A stretch of DNA of 64,000 nucleotides. Origin: an uncultured Bacteroidota bacterium. Its GTDB lineage: Bacteria > Bacteroidota > Bacteroidia > Flavobacteriales > Flavobacteriaceae. Below, piece after piece: positions 60,994-64,000 of this stretch; positions within the stretch are counted from its first letter, which is position 1; each line of letters starts with the position of its first letter. The stretch spans positions 62,001 to 126,000 of the forward strand of contig CACCLB010000001.1 in assembly GCA_902546725.1 (NCBI GenBank), given 5' to 3'. The position numbers were made by a program, and so were the translations under genes. Under the pieces are notes generated by a model. The model made no database searches. It saw nothing but the letters and a program-made list of their open reading frames with translations, and was not told the DNA's origin.

Positions 60994-61220
60994 ATTCCTT
61001 TTTAAAGTCTAAATTATTTACTCCACTACTACTTTCATTAACCCTTGGTCTAGCACCTTTTACCCCCGAACCTCATTTGGCAGGGAAAATACGTTGGGTT
61101 ATGGGAGGAGGAGTAGGGATGTCTACCATGGATGTTTTTGATCTTGTTCTTCACGGAGCTCCTTGGATTTGGTTAGTCTATACTTTAGGAACAAGTTTAA
61201 AGACTTCTGCGAAAATATAA
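60990..61220 (+). CDS. Small inner-membrane protein at operon end
   Basis: ATG 60990 overlaps the sulfatase stop (ATGA), so I use it rather than the listed 60960 (76 aa). Two hydrophobic helices with the conserved-looking 'LTLGLAPFTPEPHLAGKIRW' and 'DVFDLVLHGAPWIWLVYTLG'. Proteins of this plan are common in marine bacteria and are often mislabelled as RND transporter; I recall the pattern but know no function. Confidence 0.65.
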   Translation: MNSFLKSKLFTPLLLSLTLGLAPFTPEPHLAGKIRWVMGGGVGMSTMDVFDLVLHGAPWIWLVYTLGTSLKTSAKI

Positions 61221-61251
61221 GTAAATTAGATTCAACTAAAAAAGTAGAATT

Positions 61252-61443
61252 ATGGCAACTTACGAATGTGCATCATGTGGAATGGCGGTTAATGCAAGCT
61301 GTGCTAAATGTGAACAACCACTTGAAAACGATCACCTAACACTTGACGATGGCAGTATTGTTCAAATTTCAATTTGTAGAAATTGTGAAGGTAAAATCAA
61401 ATCACCACAGTGTTGTGGTGCTGATATGAGTTGCGAGGTATAA
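61252..61443 (+). CDS. Small Cys-rich zinc-ribbon protein
   Basis: 63 aa with nine Cys, in pairs: 'YECASCGM', 'ASCAKCEQP', 'SICRNCEGK', 'PQCCGADMSC'. The spacing fits two zinc ribbons. No signal peptide, so cytoplasmic. Similar small proteins are widespread in Flavobacteriia to my knowledge; function unknown. It follows the membrane protein by 31 nt and converges with the SCP2 gene. Confidence 0.75.
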   Translation: MATYECASCGMAVNASCAKCEQPLENDHLTLDDGSIVQISICRNCEGKIKSPQCCGADMSCEV

Positions 61444-61460
61444 ATTACTTTTAGAGGGTA

Positions 61461-61757
61461 TTATCCCATCAAGGACTGGACTTTCATCGCCAATCCCATA
61501 TCTCCAGTAATTTTTATTTGACCTCCCATTACGGCCATCATTGGATTGATATCTCCATCTCTTAGTTTTTGAAGGACCTCAGCTGTTAGGCTGATGGTAC
61601 AATCAGCTTCCCCGTTTGAGGCAGTCACCGTATTAGTTTCTCCAGTACCGTCAATTAAAATCCCCTGACCGTCAACTTCAAATTTAATTGAACCACCAAT
61701 AGGGGCTGCAGTTGAAGCGCGTTTTTCAAATTGGGAAATCATGTTTTCTAGACTCAT
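61461..61757 (-). CDS. SCP2 sterol-binding domain protein
   Basis: 98 aa, a bare SCP2 fold: 'IKFEVDGQGILIDGTGE' followed by 'GEADCTISLTAEVLQKLRDG' and 'INPMMAVMGGQIKITGDMGL' (the 'G...p..a...Gkikv.Gd...a..l' signature). It binds hydrophobic ligands such as acyl-CoA. It is divergent from the FadN-like gene, and the palindromic operator lies between the two starts, so both are likely under the same fatty-acid control. Confidence 0.9.
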   Translation of the reverse strand: MSLENMISQFEKRASTAAPIGGSIKFEVDGQGILIDGTGETNTVTASNGEADCTISLTAEVLQKLRDGDINPMMAVMGGQIKITGDMGLAMKVQSLMG

Positions 61758-61770
61758 AATATTGTTTTTT

Positions 61771-61778
61771 TAAAAGTA
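61771..61778 (-). promoter_or_regulatory. -7 box (TACTTTTA) of the SCP2 gene
   Basis: On the minus strand, TACTTTTA (one mismatch to TAnnTTTG) starts 11 nt after the palindrome. Its position mirrors the box on the other side, supporting two-way control. Confidence 0.4.
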
Positions 61779-61789
61779 AAAATAAAAAA

Positions 61790-61802
61790 TGACACCGTGT
61801 CA
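61790..61802. promoter_or_regulatory. Palindromic operator TGACACCGTGTCA between SCP2 and FadN-like genes
   Basis: Identical to 13341-13353. Here the dyad is even longer: AAAAAATGACAC-C-GTGTCATTTTTT is perfect over 12 bp per arm. It lies 10 nt before a TAAATTTA box for the plus-strand gene and 11 nt before a TACTTTTA box for the minus-strand gene, so a bound repressor could shut both. Confidence 0.78.
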
Positions 61803-61812
61803 TTTTTTTAAT

Positions 61813-61820
61813 TAAATTTA
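61813..61820 (+). promoter_or_regulatory. -7 box (TAAATTTA) of the FadN-like gene
   Basis: One mismatch to TAnnTTTG, 10 nt after the palindrome, as at etfBA. The start codon is 20 nt downstream. Confidence 0.45.
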
Positions 61821-61839
61821 AAGATTCAAAATCTACAAT

Positions 61840-64000
61840 ATGAATTATCGATTGAAAAAAGTAGCCGTTTTAGGATCAGGAGTAATGGGCTCTGGAATAG
61901 CTTGCCATCTAGCAAATGTTGGTATGGAGGTATTGATGTTGGATATAGTCACCCCCAATCTTAGTGACAGTGACTCCAAAGACAGTACACTTAGAAATAA
62001 GTTAGTCAACACAGCTTTACAAAAAACAATTAAATCCAAACCGGCTCCATTATACCACAGTTCATTTGCTTCGCGAATTCAAACCGGTAATTTTGAAGAT
62101 CACTTTGAAAAGATCACCGAGTCTGACTGGATTATAGAGGTAGTAGTAGAAAACCTTAAAATCAAAAAGCAGATTTTTGAAAAAGTAGATCAGTACCGAA
62201 AAAAGGGGAGTTTGATCAGTACCAACACTTCAAGTATTCCCATTCACTTATTAGCAGAAGGACGTTCAGATGATTTTAAAAGCTGTTTTAGCGGAACTCA
62301 TTTCTTTAACCCTGCACGTTATTTAAGATTGCTAGAGGTCATTCCAATCGCTGAAACCAAAACAGAGGTTGTTGATTTCTTTATGGAGTTTGGAAAGGTG
62401 ACTCTCGGAAAGCAAACAGTTCTTTGTAAAGATACGCCTGCTTTTATTGGGAATCGTATAGGGGTGATGTCGGGTACGGAAATGACATTACTCACAGATA
62501 AATACGATTTCAAAATCGAAGAGGTCGATGCCATGACGGGTTCCTTAATCGGTCGTCCAAATACTGCAACCTTTCGTTTACAGGATTTAGTTGGTTTGGA
62601 TACAGGGGATAATGTGACTCGTTTTGTATCAGCAAATGTCCAAGGAGACGACTATATCGATCAACTTAAAAATCGACCTGAGCCCAAGTTTGTAAAGTTT
62701 CTTTTGGACAACAAATTCCTTGGAAATAAAACAGGGAAAGGATTTTATGAAAAGACCTCGGAGAAAGATGAAAAGGGAAAAACCATCATCAATGCACTCA
62801 ATCTTAAGACCCTGACCTATGAAGCTGCCATACGACCCAAAATGGAGCTTGTAAAAACAGCAAAGGGAATGGAGTTGATGGATAAAAGACTGCAATACCT
62901 CGTTGAAGGTGATACCAAAGGGCAGCAATTTTTTGCAGAATATTTCGGCCAATTATTTGGTTATTCAGCGGCTCGAGTTCCAGAAATATCCGATCAATAC
63001 TATCCTGTAGACGATGCCATGCGCACCGGTTATTTTTGGGATTATGGACCTTTTGAATATTGGGATCTGATGGGATTTGAATTGGGAGTAAATCTAATTG
63101 AAAAAGTGGGTGCGGTTGTTCCCACTTGGATTACAGAAATGAAAGCGAATGGGAATTCTCAGTTCTACAAATTTGAAGGAGGCAAGAAAAAATTCTATAA
63201 CATTGAAACTAAAAAATACGAAGCTGTTCCTGGAACAGAAGCCTTTGTACTTTTGGACAGTTTTAGATCCCAATCCCCACTGGTAAAAAACAGCGAATGT
63301 GTTGTTCACGATATAGGTGAGGGTGTTCTTTGTTTAGAATTTACTGGTAAAAGCAACTCTATAGGCGAAGGGGTTGGTAAAGCATTATTGGAAACCATTC
63401 AATTGGTTGAAGAAGGGAATTGGAAAGGCTTGGTTATCGGAAACAACGCCAAACAATTTTCTGTAGGAGCCAATTTGATGAATATCGGCATGTTTGCAAT
63501 GCAAAAACAGTTTGATGTTTTAGAACGCTTTGTAGATGATTTTCAGCAGATCAATATGAAAATACGCACCTCTAAATTTCCTGTAGTTGTTGCTACTCAG
63601 GGCTATGTCTTCGGAGGAGGATGTGAAATAGCCATGCACTGCGACGCTGGAATTTACGCAGCAGAATCTTATATAGGTTTGGTTGAAGTTGGAGTAGGAC
63701 TTCTTCCGGGAGGTGGAGGAACTAAAGAATTTGCTCTTCGAGCCTCAGATGATTTTTTTGAAGGAGATGTACAATCACCCACTCTGATCAATTACTTTAA
63801 ATCCATAGCTACTGCAGCCGTTTCTACTTCAGCACATGAAGCCTTTGATTTAAAATACCTCAGAAAAGAAAGAGACGAGGTTTGTGTCAATACTCCAATG
63901 AATATTGGTCTGGCGAAAGCCAAAGTATTGGATTTGGCTCAAAATTATATTGCACCTTCCGCAAGGGAGGACGTACAGGTTTTAGGAAGAGCAGGAATGA
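61840..64000 (+). CDS. fadN: 3-hydroxyacyl-CoA dehydrogenase/enoyl-CoA hydratase (FadN-like), 3' partial
   Basis: Not in the ORF track because it runs off the window; 720 codons are visible. The N-terminal dehydrogenase opens with 'VAVLGSGVMGSGIACHLANV' (NAD-binding), then 'VVVENLKIKKQIFEKVD', 'STNTSSIPI' and 'GTHFFNPARYLRLLEVIP' (the HAD signature). The enoyl-CoA hydratase/crotonase half follows from about residue 490: 'VVVATQGYVFGGGCEIAMHC' and 'VEVGVGLLPGGGGTKEFAL' with both catalytic-region Glu. The domain order (dehydrogenase first) is that of FadN/YusL, opposite to FadB. It performs two beta-oxidation steps. A thiolase is expected just beyond the window. Confidence 0.93.
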   Translation, partial: MNYRLKKVAVLGSGVMGSGIACHLANVGMEVLMLDIVTPNLSDSDSKDSTLRNKLVNTALQKTIKSKPAPLYHSSFASRIQTGNFEDHFEKITESDWIIEVVVENLKIKKQIFEKVDQYRKKGSLISTNTSSIPIHLLAEGRSDDFKSCFSGTHFFNPARYLRLLEVIPIAETKTEVVDFFMEFGKVTLGKQTVLCKDTPAFIGNRIGVMSGTEMTLLTDKYDFKIEEVDAMTGSLIGRPNTATFRLQDLVGLDTGDNVTRFVSANVQGDDYIDQLKNRPEPKFVKFLLDNKFLGNKTGKGFYEKTSEKDEKGKTIINALNLKTLTYEAAIRPKMELVKTAKGMELMDKRLQYLVEGDTKGQQFFAEYFGQLFGYSAARVPEISDQYYPVDDAMRTGYFWDYGPFEYWDLMGFELGVNLIEKVGAVVPTWITEMKANGNSQFYKFEGGKKKFYNIETKKYEAVPGTEAFVLLDSFRSQSPLVKNSECVVHDIGEGVLCLEFTGKSNSIGEGVGKALLETIQLVEEGNWKGLVIGNNAKQFSVGANLMNIGMFAMQKQFDVLERFVDDFQQINMKIRTSKFPVVVATQGYVFGGGCEIAMHCDAGIYAAESYIGLVEVGVGLLPGGGGTKEFALRASDDFFEGDVQSPTLINYFKSIATAAVSTSAHEAFDLKYLRKERDEVCVNTPMNIGLAKAKVLDLAQNYIAPSAREDVQVLGRAGM

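Overview
The window is AT-rich DNA from a bacterium of the Bacteroidota, most likely a marine member of the Flavobacteriaceae. Evidence: Bacteroidota-type promoter boxes (TAnnTTTG, with TTG about 19-20 nt upstream), many SPII lipoproteins, TonB-dependent receptors with carboxypeptidase-like N-terminal domains, an S16 protein with a long acidic tail, the order tig-clpP-clpX, and sulfatase/fucosidase genes typical of algal-polysaccharide degraders. No rRNA, CRISPR array or intact insertion sequence was seen.

Layout. 1-4.7 kb: the end of a very AT-rich surface-polysaccharide cluster with overlapping genes (GT-B-like protein cut by the window edge, Wzy-like polymerase, GT4, GT2, FkbM methyltransferase). 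4.8-7.1 kb: a decayed integrase element (small accessory gene, tyrosine recombinase with an in-frame TAA and a damaged N-terminus) next to an SGNH-hydrolase gene lacking its 5' part. 7.2-13.3 kb: xylose catabolism (secreted TIM-barrel epimerase, divergent FMN 2-hydroxyacid dehydrogenase, xylB, xylA) with a formylglycine-generating enzyme overlapping xylA. 13.3-16 kb: etfBA behind a palindromic operator, then a DUF1080 lipoprotein. 16-23.4 kb: two TonB receptors (one in a likely metal-uptake operon), a multiply broken YhhN-like gene and a Rieske lipoprotein. 23.4-38.3 kb: housekeeping genes (rimM, rpsP, tig, clpP, clpX, GH3, rluF, yhhQ, sppA, folK-dNK fusion, trmH, mutS).

38.4-42.3 kb: tRNA-Gly and tRNA-Leu followed by an island of about 3.7 kb. 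The last 15 nt of the tRNA-Leu region recur at 42275-42289 directly before a strong terminator, as expected for integration into the tRNA 3' end. The island carries an acyltransferase-SGNH fusion, a GH5-like lipoprotein and a 59-aa orphan gene, with two copies of a ~95-bp repeat ahead of its two large genes. 42.4-46.3 kb: a second epimerase paralogue, an NTF2-like lipoprotein without a normal start codon, a HAD phosphatase and an esterase. 46.4-50.3 kb: a periplasmic M20 amidohydrolase followed by malonyl-CoA synthetase and MadL/MadM malonate transporter genes. 50.4-61.4 kb: a secreted carbohydrate-degradation region (DUF1080, EEP hydrolase, DUF2911, a frameshifted sialidase, two GH29 fucosidases, a membrane acyltransferase, two S1 sulfatases) with no SusC/SusD pair. 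61.4-64 kb: an SCP2 protein divergent from a FadN/FadB-type beta-oxidation gene cut by the window end.

The parts connect in several ways. The fatty-acid genes at 61.8 kb and etfBA at 13.4 kb share the palindrome TGACACCGTGTCA at the same distance from a promoter box, suggesting one regulon of beta-oxidation and its electron acceptor. The formylglycine-generating enzyme in the xylose operon can activate the two sulfatases 43-47 kb away. MatB/MadLM would import and activate malonate, possibly released by the secreted M20 enzyme beside them.
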